The notes below the pieces were generated by a model. That model did not search any database. It was not told the origin of the DNA and saw only the letters and a list, made by a program, of their open reading frames with translations. Source: JBNRMR01 sp050942895 (GTDB taxonomy: Bacteria > Bacillota > Clostridia > Christensenellales > UBA1750). Taken from it: a stretch of 64,000 bases of DNA. Numbering within the stretch: the stretch's first letter is position 1; each line of letters begins with the position of its first letter. A program made the translations under genes and the position numbers. The stretch covers positions 62,001 through 126,000 of the forward strand of contig JBMNOE010000001.1 in assembly GCA_050942895.1 (NCBI GenBank), written 5' to 3'. Shown piece after piece: positions 1 to 8,647 of the stretch.

Positions 1-4
1 CAGT

Positions 5-1771
5 ATGAAGCAAAAGACTCTGGCGGTTGCACTAAGCCTGCTGATAGTCATCGCGATGCTGGCCGGCTGCACTAGCGGTCAGCCCACTCCCACCGCAGCG
101 CCCGGCTTAAGCACCACAGCCCCCGCCGCCGGAACGCAGGCTCCCCAACAAACCTCAGGCGCAGACCAGGGCGACGCCACCGGCGACAGCCTCTACAATG
201 CGCCCGGCGAACTGCCGATAGTATTTGAAAAGATTGATCTTTCAGTGTTCGCGCCCGCGTCCACTGATATCCCCAGGGCCGAGTCCGACATGACGAAGTG
301 GATGGAGGAGATCACCAACATTCATATCAACTGGGAGACAGCCGCAGGCGACGCCTATAGGGAAAAAATGCAGCTAACCCTGGCTTCCGGCATTTATCCG
401 GACATGATCGTCCCCGGCGTCAGCTACCGAATAGACAAGGTGACAGAGCAGCAGCTGGGTATTCAGGGAATAATCGTCCCCTTGAATGAATATTTTGACA
501 ATGTTTCCGTTGGCTATGCCAATGCCTTTGCAGAAATGCCCGGCATGAGAGACTACATGACCGCTCTGGACGGCAATATCTACAGCCTGCCCAACGTGGA
601 CGGCGCTTTGCACATCCAGTATCAGAACAAAATGTGGCTGAACATGAAGTGGATGGAGAACCTGAACCTTGAAGTCCCCACCACTGTGGACGAGTTTTAC
701 GATGTTTTAAAGGCCTTCAAGGATAACGATGCCAACGGCAACGGCGATCCCAACGACGAAATCCCCTTCTCCGCGGCGGGAAGCAGCGCTTTGGACGTGT
801 TCCTGATGAACCCCTTCATCCTCACCCCGGCCACAAGCCGCATGTGGGTTAATGACGGCGCCATCGTTTTCAGTGTCATGGAGCCGGGCTACCGGGAGGG
901 CGTCAAATATCTGGCCAGGCTTTATGCCGACGGCCTGATGAACCCTGAGCTTTTCACATGGAATGCCACCACTCAGATTAACGCCAACGAAAACGGCGAG
1001 GAGCCCATTTTGGGCGCTGTTCTGGGAATGCGTCCGGGCAACTTCACATCCCTTTCCGGTTTCCCCGACCACAGCAGAAAGTGGGAACAGTATTATCCCA
1101 TCGCGCCCCTGGCCGGTGTTAACGGCAATGAAACAATCACCAACTATAACGCCTATGCCTCCACATTCCAGACAGGCGTTGCCATGATCACCAGCTCGTG
1201 CGAATATCCCGAGGCAGCCTTCCGCATGGTTGACCTGCTGGCCACACCAGAGATGTCGATCATCACCACAAACGGCCCTGAAAACCAGGGCTGGAGATAT
1301 GCCGAAGCCGGCGAGATCGGCCTGGACGGCAACCCCGCAAAGGTTCGCATACTCACCGGAGACAGGCCCGAAAACTGGGGCGGCTGGGATCAGCTCATGG
1401 GCCGAGTCCAAACCCCTGCATACCTTGCAAGCCTTTACTATGACCAGGATCCCTACGGAGACGGCGTAGACCCCATGCAGGGCAGACAGGTAATCCTCTA
1501 TCAGGCATCGCTGCCCCATCAGGCTGTTTCTCAGTCTCTGGCAAGCGTGCTGCCGGATCTTTACTATGAGGATAGCGTCATCGATGAGCTGAGCCTTCTG
1601 CAGACCACCATCACTGATTATGTCAACGAGATGCTGGTGGCATTTGTCACCGGCGCCAGAAATGTCGACAGCGACTGGGACGGCTACATGAGCCAGCTTA
1701 AGACCCTGGGCGCTGAAAGATACATCCAGATCGTTCAGGAGACCTACGACGCCAGCGCGTTTGCAAAATAG
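5..1771 (+). CDS. Extracellular solute-binding lipoprotein of an LplA/YtcQ-type sugar ABC importer
   Basis: This is the substrate-capture lipoprotein of a carbohydrate ABC importer, anchored outside the membrane. The 588-residue protein starts with a lysine-containing signal peptide and the lipobox LAGC, with Cys22 as the lipidated residue. A Thr/Pro/Ala-rich linker runs to about residue 60. Around residues 239-253 it has an Asp/Asn/Gly-rich loop (DNDANGNGDPNDE), which resembles a calcium-binding loop and is common in this branch. Two LplB/LplC-type permeases follow in the same direction, so the three form one importer; no ATPase is present, as usual for this class, which shares a common ATPase. 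The ATG lies four bases from the window edge, so its ribosome binding site and promoter are not visible. The substrate cannot be read from sequence; LplA-type proteins usually take complex oligosaccharides. Confidence 0.88.
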   Translation: MKQKTLAVALSLLIVIAMLAGCTSGQPTPTAAPGLSTTAPAAGTQAPQQTSGADQGDATGDSLYNAPGELPIVFEKIDLSVFAPASTDIPRAESDMTKWMEEITNIHINWETAAGDAYREKMQLTLASGIYPDMIVPGVSYRIDKVTEQQLGIQGIIVPLNEYFDNVSVGYANAFAEMPGMRDYMTALDGNIYSLPNVDGALHIQYQNKMWLNMKWMENLNLEVPTTVDEFYDVLKAFKDNDANGNGDPNDEIPFSAAGSSALDVFLMNPFILTPATSRMWVNDGAIVFSVMEPGYREGVKYLARLYADGLMNPELFTWNATTQINANENGEEPILGAVLGMRPGNFTSLSGFPDHSRKWEQYYPIAPLAGVNGNETITNYNAYASTFQTGVAMITSSCEYPEAAFRMVDLLATPEMSIITTNGPENQGWRYAEAGEIGLDGNPAKVRILTGDRPENWGGWDQLMGRVQTPAYLASLYYDQDPYGDGVDPMQGRQVILYQASLPHQAVSQSLASVLPDLYYEDSVIDELSLLQTTITDYVNEMLVAFVTGARNVDSDWDGYMSQLKTLGAERYIQIVQETYDASAFAK

Positions 1772-1788
1772 GCAAAGCAATAAGCGGC

Positions 1789-1827
1789 CATATTATCCGG
1801 CTTCGCCCGTCGAGGCCGGATAATATG
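1789..1827 (+). promoter_or_regulatory. Intercistronic hairpin between lipoprotein and permease genes
   Basis: A perfect 13-bp inverted repeat (1789-1801 with 1815-1827) closes a 13-nt loop shortly after the lipoprotein stop codon. No T-run follows, so it is not a classic terminator. Such hairpins commonly stabilise the upstream message and keep the binding protein in excess over its permeases. That role is inferred. Confidence 0.6.
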
Positions 1828-1886
1828 CAGCAAGCAGAACAAAAGAGCAAAATAAGCAGCGCATCAACAGGAGGTAATAAAATACA

Positions 1887-2849
1887 ATGAGCGTCATAAA
1901 CGAAGGCCGGCAGATGCCAAGCTACCCCAGGCCCGCCAAAAGCCGTTACGCTGTGCTTAGAAAGGGAATATTACGCCATTGGCAGCTTTACCTGCTGGTG
2001 CTGCTTCCGCTTGTCTATGTGGTGCTTTTCAGCTATGTGCCAATGTACGGCATTGTAATCGCCTTTAAGGACTACAAGATATCCCAGTCCATAATGGAAA
2101 GCCCCTGGGTGGGCATGAAGCACTTCAAGTCCTTCTTCACATCATACCAGCTCACAAGGCTTTTGGGGAACACCATCGGCCTTTCCCTCTACTCGATTAT
2201 CGTGGGAATTTTCCCGCCGATAATACTTGCAGTTTCCCTGAACTATTGCTCAAACAAGTTTGTGGGCAAAACCGTGCAGATGATCACCTACATGCCCTAT
2301 TTCATATCAACTGTTTTGGTGGTGGGCATGATCAACCAGATACTCTCCCTTAACGGCCCTGTGAACACAGTGCTCAAGATGATGGGCAAAAAGGCGCTCC
2401 TTTTCCTGGGAGAGCCCAAATATTTCAAAACCATATATGTGTTTTCCGGCATATGGGCCAGCAACGGTTACAACGCCGTGATCTATCTGGCGGCGCTTTC
2501 ATCCATCAACCCGGAGCTTTATGAGGCCGCGATTGTGGACGGCGCTTCCGTCGTTCGCAGGATATGGCATATCGATATTCCCAGCATAATGCCAACCGCC
2601 ATTATTTTGCTGATAATGGCCTGCGGCAGGCTGCTTTCTGTGGGCCATGAAAAGGTCCTGCTTCTTCAGAATGATCTTAACATCTCCACGTCGGATGTTA
2701 TTTCCACATATGTTTACCGAATCGGTCTGGTTTCAATGCAGTACAGCTTTTCAACGGCGGTGGGCCTGTTCCAGTCGTTCGTATCGCTGATAATGCTCAC
2801 CTTCGTCAACTCTTTGGCACGCCGCTTCAGCGAGACCAGTCTGTTTTAG
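1887..2849 (+). CDS. Sugar ABC transporter permease, LplB type
   Basis: This is one of two inner-membrane subunits of the importer whose binding protein lies just upstream. The 320-residue protein has about six hydrophobic segments. The first follows a basic N-terminus and leads into the signature SYVPMYGIVIAFKDY, which marks the LplB/YtcP group. The cytoplasmic EAA loop that contacts the ATPase starts near residue 212 (YEAAIVDGAS). A strong AGGAGG site precedes the ATG at good spacing. The stop codon overlaps the ribosome binding site of the next permease, so translation is probably coupled. Confidence 0.9.
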   Translation: MSVINEGRQMPSYPRPAKSRYAVLRKGILRHWQLYLLVLLPLVYVVLFSYVPMYGIVIAFKDYKISQSIMESPWVGMKHFKSFFTSYQLTRLLGNTIGLSLYSIIVGIFPPIILAVSLNYCSNKFVGKTVQMITYMPYFISTVLVVGMINQILSLNGPVNTVLKMMGKKALLFLGEPKYFKTIYVFSGIWASNGYNAVIYLAALSSINPELYEAAIVDGASVVRRIWHIDIPSIMPTAIILLIMACGRLLSVGHEKVLLLQNDLNISTSDVISTYVYRIGLVSMQYSFSTAVGLFQSFVSLIMLTFVNSLARRFSETSLF

Positions 2850-2858
2850 GAGGCCGAA

Positions 2859-3782
2859 ATGCAGGAAATTCAAGACAACGCAATCAAGAAAAACATCATC
2901 AGAAATTCAAGGTCTGACCTGGTTTTCTATTTCTTCAACTATATCTTCCTGTTCCTTTGCTTCATGGTGGTCTTTTACCCCATCTGGAACGTCATAGTCA
3001 GCTCTGTAAGCTCTCCCCAGGAAGTCATCGCGGGCAGGGTCACCCTTTGGCCCAGAAAGTTTAACACCAACGCCTATCAGCAGGTTTTCGCCAATAAAAT
3101 GCTTATGGGCGGCTACAAAAACTCAATCACCTACACATTTGCGGGAACTTTGGTGAACATCGTCATGACAATCGCTCTGGCATACCCCCTCTCCCGCAAG
3201 GATTTTGTGGGCAGGGGCGCCATAACCGCTATTTTCGTGTTCACGATGATATTCTCCGCGCCCCTCATACCCAGTTATCTGAATATACGCCGCCTCGGCC
3301 TCATCGATACATTCTGGGTGATGGTGCTGCCCACGGCCATATCCACATATAATATGATAATCGCCAGAACATTTTTTCAGTCCAGCATCGCCGATGAAAT
3401 GCTGGAGGCCGCCGAACTGGACGGAGCCAGCGACATGAGAATACTCATCAACCTGGTGCTGCCTCTTTCAAAGGCCATAATCGCCGTTTTGGTGCTTTAT
3501 TACGCTGTGAGCCATTGGAACACATATTTTAATGCCCTCATATACCTGAACACCGAAACAAAGTTCCCTCTCCAATTGGTGCTGAGAACTATCCTTACAA
3601 ACGCACAGCAGCTCCAGGAGATGGCCGAAAACATCTCCGACGCCGACAGCGCAAAGCTCGCTTTAGTGGAAGTTATGAAATATGCCATAATTGTTTTCGG
3701 AAGCCTGCCCGTTTTGATGCTCTACCCCTTTGTGCAGAAATATTTTGTAAAGGGCGTCATGATAGGCTCGCTAAAAGGTTAG
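2859..3782 (+). CDS. Sugar ABC transporter permease, LplC type
   Basis: This is the second permease subunit (307 residues) of the first importer. It follows the LplB-type gene after nine bases, with the ribosome binding site overlapping the upstream stop. It has about six membrane segments and an EAA loop near residue 181 (LEAAELDGAS). The C-terminus ends with the FVKGVMIGSLKG motif typical of LplC-like permeases; the permease at 43163-44104 ends with the same motif. A hairpin terminator follows directly, so this is the last gene of the operon. Confidence 0.9.
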   Translation: MQEIQDNAIKKNIIRNSRSDLVFYFFNYIFLFLCFMVVFYPIWNVIVSSVSSPQEVIAGRVTLWPRKFNTNAYQQVFANKMLMGGYKNSITYTFAGTLVNIVMTIALAYPLSRKDFVGRGAITAIFVFTMIFSAPLIPSYLNIRRLGLIDTFWVMVLPTAISTYNMIIARTFFQSSIADEMLEAAELDGASDMRILINLVLPLSKAIIAVLVLYYAVSHWNTYFNALIYLNTETKFPLQLVLRTILTNAQQLQEMAENISDADSAKLALVEVMKYAIIVFGSLPVLMLYPFVQKYFVKGVMIGSLKG

Positions 3783-3829
3783 ACCACACCCGGACTTTTA
3801 TCACACATCCTCCTCAATATATTGGCAAG

Positions 3830-3855
3830 GAACCGCACGGAACAGCCTGCGGTTC
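3830..3855 (+). terminator. Rho-independent terminator of the first importer operon
   Basis: An 8-bp GC-rich stem (GAACCGCA with TGCGGTTC) closes a 10-nt loop and is followed by TTTGTTTT. It sits about 50 bases after the permease stop. Confidence 0.75.
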
Positions 3856-3869
3856 TTTGTTTTCCCTCG

Positions 3870-3990
3870 AGGGCTCCCGCCAAATGAATGCTCCCTTTGG
3901 AAACCCTTTTCAATGTCACCAAGGGGATAAGTCCTCTTGCGGTGAGCGGGCAAGGCGCAGCATCGCTCTTTCCTTTCCTCGCAAAGCTTC
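3870..3990. repeat. Degenerate copy of the dispersed GC-rich intergenic repeat
   Basis: The 338-base gap between the importer and the XpaC-like gene has no gene. It holds a stretch related to other gaps in this window: ATGCTCCCTTTGGAAACCC here recurs near 34312, and CAAGGGGATA followed by CTTGCGG matches the repeat cores near 10310. The rest of the gap is AT-rich and holds a promoter. Confidence 0.5.
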
Positions 3991-4036
3991 GCCCTGAAAA
4001 CTTTTAAAATATATCAATAAAATTTTAATAGGTATA

Positions 4037-4065
4037 TTGCAAAGCAAGGAAGGATATGTTAGAAT
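4037..4065 (+). promoter_or_regulatory. Sigma-A type promoter for the XpaC-like gene
   Basis: TTGCAA and TAGAAT are separated by 17 bp. The start codon is about 55 bases downstream, preceded by AAAAGGGGTG. Confidence 0.55.
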
Positions 4066-4120
4066 AATGTTGTAGCATTGATATCGCGTTTTGAGCAGAT
4101 TTTTGAAAAGGGGTGTATAA

Positions 4121-5431
4121 ATGAGCAGCAACAAGGACTTCCGCTTTAACGATATACCTATGGTCGCCATAGTACTGGGGTTCATATTTTTCTGGCCTGC
4201 GGGGCTGGTTATGCTTATGCTGAAAATATTTGGCGACTCCGGATCCGCCTCCCAGAACAAACAGAAGGGCTCCGGTTCTCCACGCGCCCAGGCCCCCTCA
4301 GTCGGCACGGGGGCAACTCCTCCTCCGCCTCCACAGAGGCCTGCCCCCGCCCGCCAGAGTGCGCAAAGCGCTACACCCCTGTCATCTGTTGCGCCGCCAC
4401 CGCCTCCGCCCGTGAGCGATAAGGTGCAGCCCCAGCAGGTGCAAGGCTCCACTCCGCCGCGCCCCGTCACCCACGGCCCCGTTCAGCCCAAGCCTGCTGT
4501 TCCCAGCGCCAAAAAAGAGGAAGCGGCAAAGCCCACCGCAGCTCAGCAGGCGATATCCTCATCCGGCTATACCGCCATGCTTGTGATCGGCTCCCTGATG
4601 GCCGCCGCCGGCTTCCTTTCGATTACCTTTGTGATAGTTGGCACATTGGCCTCAACCGGTATGCTTTCCTCTTTGGCTAATATCAATATGCTGATATTCG
4701 TTGCTTTAATGTTCGTACTCCTTTGCATTCCCGGCATCATTCTGATGGTCTGGGGCGGAAAGCTGAGGGCTTCCTCCCTTCGCTATAAGCGCTATTTGTC
4801 AATCATGGGCGCAAACAAGGTGGTTTCAATCGACCATCTGGCATACCTGCTTTCCACCAATTACAAAACTGCCTGCAATGATCTGCAAGCCATGATGGAC
4901 AAGGGCTACATCAAGGGCGCGTTCATCGATTGGGACGAGCGGGAGCTGATCTTTGGCAACCCCTTTGAACTGAAGCGCAAGCCCAAGACGGTGATCAAGG
5001 CCGATGGCGACATCTCCCCCGCAGACGAGATAAAGCGCATCAACAGCCAGATATCCGACAAGGATATCTCCGCCAAGCTGGACAGGATGGAGGAGATCAC
5101 CCGGCGAATATTCGAATATATCGACGCCAGGCCCGACCAGATCGGCCGCATAAAGAACTTCACCGGCTATTATCTGCCCATGACAATGAAAATATTAAAC
5201 GCCTATGTGCGCTTTGAAAAGCAGAACGTGGCCGGCGCCAACATCCAAAACACAATGCGCGACATCGAAGAAATTTTAGACACCCTTGTGAAGGGCTTTG
5301 AAAACCAGCTTGACAGCCTTTTCATGGACGAGGCCCTGGATGTTTCATCGGATATATCGGTGCTGGAGAGCATGCTGACAAAGGAAGGACTCACCGGCAG
5401 CGGCTTTGACCTACGCAATCTCTACAACTAA
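4121..5431 (+). CDS. XpaC-like membrane protein with Pro-rich N-terminal region and winged-helix-like segment
   Basis: The 436-residue protein has several parts. An N-terminal hydrophobic segment (about 10-35) is followed by a long Pro/Ala/Gln-rich low-complexity stretch to about residue 145. Two strong membrane segments lie near 150-180 and 185-210. Next comes a winged-helix-like stretch containing NKVVSIDHLAYLLSTNYKTA, and the C-terminal third resembles the XpaC/5-bromo-4-chloroindolyl phosphate hydrolysis family (YYLPMTMKILNAYVRFEKQ). XpaC proteins are often next to telA, but no telA is present here. The biochemical role is unknown; the winged helix may mediate protein contacts rather than DNA binding. 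It has its own promoter and terminator. Confidence 0.65.
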   Translation: MSSNKDFRFNDIPMVAIVLGFIFFWPAGLVMLMLKIFGDSGSASQNKQKGSGSPRAQAPSVGTGATPPPPPQRPAPARQSAQSATPLSSVAPPPPPPVSDKVQPQQVQGSTPPRPVTHGPVQPKPAVPSAKKEEAAKPTAAQQAISSSGYTAMLVIGSLMAAAGFLSITFVIVGTLASTGMLSSLANINMLIFVALMFVLLCIPGIILMVWGGKLRASSLRYKRYLSIMGANKVVSIDHLAYLLSTNYKTACNDLQAMMDKGYIKGAFIDWDERELIFGNPFELKRKPKTVIKADGDISPADEIKRINSQISDKDISAKLDRMEEITRRIFEYIDARPDQIGRIKNFTGYYLPMTMKILNAYVRFEKQNVAGANIQNTMRDIEEILDTLVKGFENQLDSLFMDEALDVSSDISVLESMLTKEGLTGSGFDLRNLYN

Positions 5432-5452
5432 CACGGCGCAAAAAGAAAGCGT

Positions 5453-5484
5453 AAGAAAGGCGAGAATTTTCTCTCGCCTTTCTT
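5453..5484. terminator. Bidirectional terminator between convergent genes
   Basis: A perfect 13-bp stem (5453-5465 with 5472-5484) closes a 6-nt loop. It has A-rich sequence on the left and TTATT on the right, so it can serve both the XpaC-like gene and the convergent esterase gene. Confidence 0.8.
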
Positions 5485-5529
5485 TTATTGCGAAGTTGAA
5501 TGAAAAAAGTGCTTATCTATAAGTGCTAT

Positions 5530-6285
5530 CTATAATATTTTTTCCAAATCATGGCCAACTTTCTCGAATTTCCTGTACTCATGCGGGATATTTAGCGAAT
5601 CTAAATATAAATGTAAAATTTCATTATCACAAAACAACATATCCGTTGTGCCGATATGAATATCAATTTTTAGTTTGCCTCTAATTTTCTCCGCATTCTG
5701 CCGCACCAAGCATAAAATGTTATTTTCCTCCAAATACCGTTTTTCTCTCATCATATCATTGTATAGCTCGGCGGCTTTTTCCGGCGCTGCCCCCACGGTA
5801 TTGCAACCTTCATGATAGAGGTGGTGATAGGTTCCTGCGTAAGGAGTTACTGAACTGAACAGGTCTGGGTACTTAACTGCATAATAAAACGCCATGTTGC
5901 CGCCCATCGAAAACCCTGACAGCATTCTGTTCTCACGGGCTGTATCTGCTTTGTAATGGCCGTCAATATGGGGAATCAGTTCTTTAATTATTATGGATTC
6001 AATTTGCAGCAGGGCATCGAGATAATTGTCTTCCGATGAAATGGCGTTTGCAAAAACAGTGATGGCCCGTCTATTTTTATAGACATTTTCCAGCGGCCAT
6101 ATCTCGGAGGATTCGTTGCCCCTCCATCCGTGAATGTGGTACGCAACCGGATATTTTTCGACGCAGTCTTCATACCCGGGCGGAAGATAGATATTATAGC
6201 CTATTTCGTGATTTAATATTTGACTGTAAAATGTTCTATGAGAAACAAATTGGGGTGATTTTGCTGGTGGGTTTACAAAGTTCAT
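5530..6285 (-). CDS. Esterase D-like alpha/beta hydrolase
   Basis: This 251-residue protein resembles the esterase D/putative esterase family, whose members cleave acyl groups from sugars or thioesters. The nucleophile elbow GFSMGG gives the catalytic Ser in mid-protein. A Gly-rich oxyanion stretch (HIHGWRGN) precedes it, and the likely acid (GTTDMLFCDN) and His (VGHDLE) follow. There is no signal peptide, so it is cytoplasmic. The gene is clearly richer in A+T than its neighbours and uses more AT-ending codons, which suggests horizontal acquisition. It stands alone, convergent with the XpaC-like gene and divergent from pgk. The substrate is unknown. Confidence 0.75.
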   Translation of the reverse strand: MNFVNPPAKSPQFVSHRTFYSQILNHEIGYNIYLPPGYEDCVEKYPVAYHIHGWRGNESSEIWPLENVYKNRRAITVFANAISSEDNYLDALLQIESIIIKELIPHIDGHYKADTARENRMLSGFSMGGNMAFYYAVKYPDLFSSVTPYAGTYHHLYHEGCNTVGAAPEKAAELYNDMMREKRYLEENNILCLVRQNAEKIRGKLKIDIHIGTTDMLFCDNEILHLYLDSLNIPHEYRKFEKVGHDLEKIL

Positions 6286-6486
6286 TATAACACTCCTTCG
6301 ATGCCGGCTAATATTGTTTCCGCGTTCGCCTTTTGCCCCAATGTGAATTTGATATTATTATAGCATTGCTTTATCGGTTGAGTCTACGCTGAAAATGATT
6401 GGATGTGCGGCCACCGCTCCTTAAAAGAGAGGGGCTTTTGTTTTGACTTTGCGGCTTTTCGCTGTTAAAGAAAAGCCAATGCGCTG

Positions 6487-6516
6487 TTGCGTCAAAGCCG
6501 TAAAAAGTGGTATACT
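6487..6516 (+). promoter_or_regulatory. Promoter of the glycolytic operon
   Basis: TTGCGT and TATACT are separated by 18 bp, and TGG precedes the -10 as an extended element. It lies about 75 bases upstream of the pgk start. Nothing else was recognised in the 6286-6579 gap, which also serves the divergent esterase. Confidence 0.55.
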
Positions 6517-6591
6517 ATGGATATGGAAATTCTGCGCGCAAATGCCTTAAAAAGCGGAGCGCGCAAATAAAATTTATATATGAGGTGCCTG

Positions 6592-7770
6592 ATGAACAAA
6601 AAAACTGTGAAGGATATCGACGTTTCCGGCAAGAAGGTTTTAGTCCGCTGCGACTTTAACGTGCCCCTTGCAGACGGTAAAATCACCGATGAAAACCGCA
6701 TAACCGGCGCAATGCCCACCATTGAATACCTGGTAAAGCAGGGCGCTAAGGTCATCCTCTGCTCCCATATGGGCAGGCCCAAGGGCGAATTCAACATGAA
6801 ATACTCTCTGGCCCCCGTGGCAAAGCGCTTAAGCGAGCTTCTGGGCAAAGAAGTTAAGCTGGCCAAGGATGTCATCGGCGACGATGCTAAGGCTCTTGCC
6901 GCCGCCATGGAAAACGGCGACGTCATTTTGCTTGAAAATGTCCGCTTCCACAAGGAGGAGGAAAAAAACGACCCCGAATTCGCCAAGGCTCTGGCAAGTT
7001 TCGCTGATGTTTATGTGAACGATGCCTTTGGCACAGCCCACAGGGCTCACGCTTCCACCGCAGGCGTGGCTGATTACCTTCCCTCCGCCGCCGGATTTTT
7101 AATCGGCAAGGAGCTGGATATAATGGGCAGAGCACTGAGCGATCCCGCCCGTCCCTTCGTGGCCATCCTCGGCGGCGCAAAGGTTTCAGACAAAATTGGC
7201 GTTATAAAAAATCTGCTTGAAAAGGTGGATGCTCTGATAATCGGCGGGGCCATGGCCTACACATTCATGGCCGCAAACGGAATCGACACCGGCAAATCCC
7301 TGGTGGAGGAGGACAAGATTGAGCTGGCAAAAGAATTGCTTGAAAAGGCCGACAAAAAGGGCGTCAATCTGATGATACCCATCGACAATGTGGTGGCCGA
7401 CTCCTTCTCAAACGACGCAAACTTCAAGACCGTCGGCTATGATTTTCCCGAAGGCTGGATGGGTCTTGACATCGGCCCCAAATCCATTGAGCTTTTCAGC
7501 AATGTCATAAAGGATGCCAAAACAATCATCTGGAACGGGCCAATGGGCGTTTCAGAGATGTCTAATTTCGCCGTGGGAACAGAAGCCGTCGCCAAGGCCC
7601 TGGCGGAGAGCGGCGCGGTCACAATCATCGGCGGCGGCGACAGCGCTGCGGCTGTCGAGCAGCTGGGCTATGCCGCAAAGATGACCCATATCTCCACAGG
7701 CGGCGGCGCTTCGCTGGAGTTCCTGGAGGGCCTTGTGCTGCCGGGAATCGATTGTCTGGACGATAAATAA
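6592..7770 (+). CDS. pgk: Phosphoglycerate kinase
   Basis: The enzyme transfers phosphate from 1,3-bisphosphoglycerate to ADP in glycolysis, in the cytoplasm. The 392-residue sequence has the N-domain signature VLVRCDFNVPL, the substrate-binding SHMGRPKG, the C-domain nucleotide motifs WNGPMGV and IIGGGDSAAA, and ends with TGGGASLEFLEG. The ATG at 6580 would overlap its own Shine-Dalgarno (GAGGTG), so the ATG at 6592, giving MNKKTV, is preferred. It is the first gene of pgk-tpiA-gpmI. gapA and eno, which often complete this cluster, are absent from the window. Confidence 0.97.
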   Translation: MNKKTVKDIDVSGKKVLVRCDFNVPLADGKITDENRITGAMPTIEYLVKQGAKVILCSHMGRPKGEFNMKYSLAPVAKRLSELLGKEVKLAKDVIGDDAKALAAAMENGDVILLENVRFHKEEEKNDPEFAKALASFADVYVNDAFGTAHRAHASTAGVADYLPSAAGFLIGKELDIMGRALSDPARPFVAILGGAKVSDKIGVIKNLLEKVDALIIGGAMAYTFMAANGIDTGKSLVEEDKIELAKELLEKADKKGVNLMIPIDNVVADSFSNDANFKTVGYDFPEGWMGLDIGPKSIELFSNVIKDAKTIIWNGPMGVSEMSNFAVGTEAVAKALAESGAVTIIGGGDSAAAVEQLGYAAKMTHISTGGGASLEFLEGLVLPGIDCLDDK

Positions 7771-7787
7771 ACTGACTATCCCTCATC

Positions 7788-7813
7788 GCCCCTTCGTTTA
7801 AGTGCGAAGGGGC
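7788..7813 (+). promoter_or_regulatory. Intercistronic hairpin between pgk and tpiA
   Basis: A 9-bp perfect stem (GCCCCTTCG with CGAAGGGGC) closes an 8-nt loop. TTCAAAAAAG follows rather than a T-run, so partial attenuation or message protection fits better than full termination. Confidence 0.55.
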
Positions 7814-7872
7814 TTCAAAAAAGCTTATATAGCTTATATAAAAAGAATAAGAAAAGAACAAGGAGACAAATA

Positions 7873-8631
7873 ATGCGCAGACCAATTATTGCCGGAAACT
7901 GGAAGATGAACATGACGCCCTCCCAGGGCGCCGCTTTGATAGAGGAACTCAGGCCCCTTGTGAAGGACGCAAAATGCGACGTGGTCGTCTGCGTGCCTTA
8001 TGTGGACATCACCGCCGCGGCAAAAGCCCTTGAAGGCAGCAACATCGGCCTTGGCGCCCAGAACATGCACTTCGAAGAAAAAGGCGCATATACAGGCGAA
8101 GTAAGCGCCGACATGTTAAAAGAGCTGGGCGTTGAATATGTGATAATCGGCCACAGCGAAAGACGGGCCTATTTTGCCGAGACGGATGAAACCGTGAATA
8201 GGAAGGTCAAGGCCGCCCTTAATGCGGGCTTCACCCCCATAGTCTGCATAGGCGAAAGCCTTGAGCAGCGGGAAGCCGGGCAGATGGAAGAAGTGGTCTC
8301 CACCCAGGCGAAGGCTGCCTTTGACGGCCTGTCCGCTGCAGACGCTGAAAAAGTGGTGGTGGCCTACGAGCCCATCTGGGCGATCGGCACAGGCAAGACC
8401 GCTTCCGACGAGCAGGCAAACGATGCCATCGGAATCATCCGCGGCGTTTTGGCGGGGGTCTTCGGCGAAACCGCCCAAAAAATCCGCATTCAGTATGGCG
8501 GCAGCATGAACGCAGCCAATGCGGCGGGTCTCATGGCTCAGCCCCAGATCGACGGCGGCCTCATCGGCGGTGCGGCCCTTAAAGCGCAGGATTTCTCAGT
8601 CATAGTCGCTGCGGCCTCCACCACCGTTTAA
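7873..8631 (+). CDS. tpiA: Triosephosphate isomerase
   Basis: The enzyme interconverts dihydroxyacetone phosphate and glyceraldehyde 3-phosphate. The 252-residue TIM barrel shows all catalytic residues in context: the Lys in GNWKMN near residue 11, the His in IIGHSERR near 95, and the Glu in AYEPIWAIGTG near 165. The phosphate-binding YGGS is near the end. The length is typical. AAGGAG precedes the ATG. It is the middle gene of the glycolytic operon. Confidence 0.97.
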   Translation: MRRPIIAGNWKMNMTPSQGAALIEELRPLVKDAKCDVVVCVPYVDITAAAKALEGSNIGLGAQNMHFEEKGAYTGEVSADMLKELGVEYVIIGHSERRAYFAETDETVNRKVKAALNAGFTPIVCIGESLEQREAGQMEEVVSTQAKAAFDGLSAADAEKVVVAYEPIWAIGTGKTASDEQANDAIGIIRGVLAGVFGETAQKIRIQYGGSMNAANAAGLMAQPQIDGGLIGGAALKAQDFSVIVAAASTTV

Positions 8632-8647
8632 TTAAGGAGCTTTATAA

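Noticed and set aside
707..1780. Long minus-strand open frame (357 codons) opposite the first lipoprotein gene
   Set aside because: It has no recognisable domain or ribosome binding site and lies entirely antisense to a clear lipoprotein gene; its length is an effect of GC-rich codon bias.
3916..4470. Minus-strand Gly/Trp/Cys-rich open frame
   Set aside because: It is antisense to the Pro-rich coding region, and the Gly-rich runs are the complement of Pro codons.
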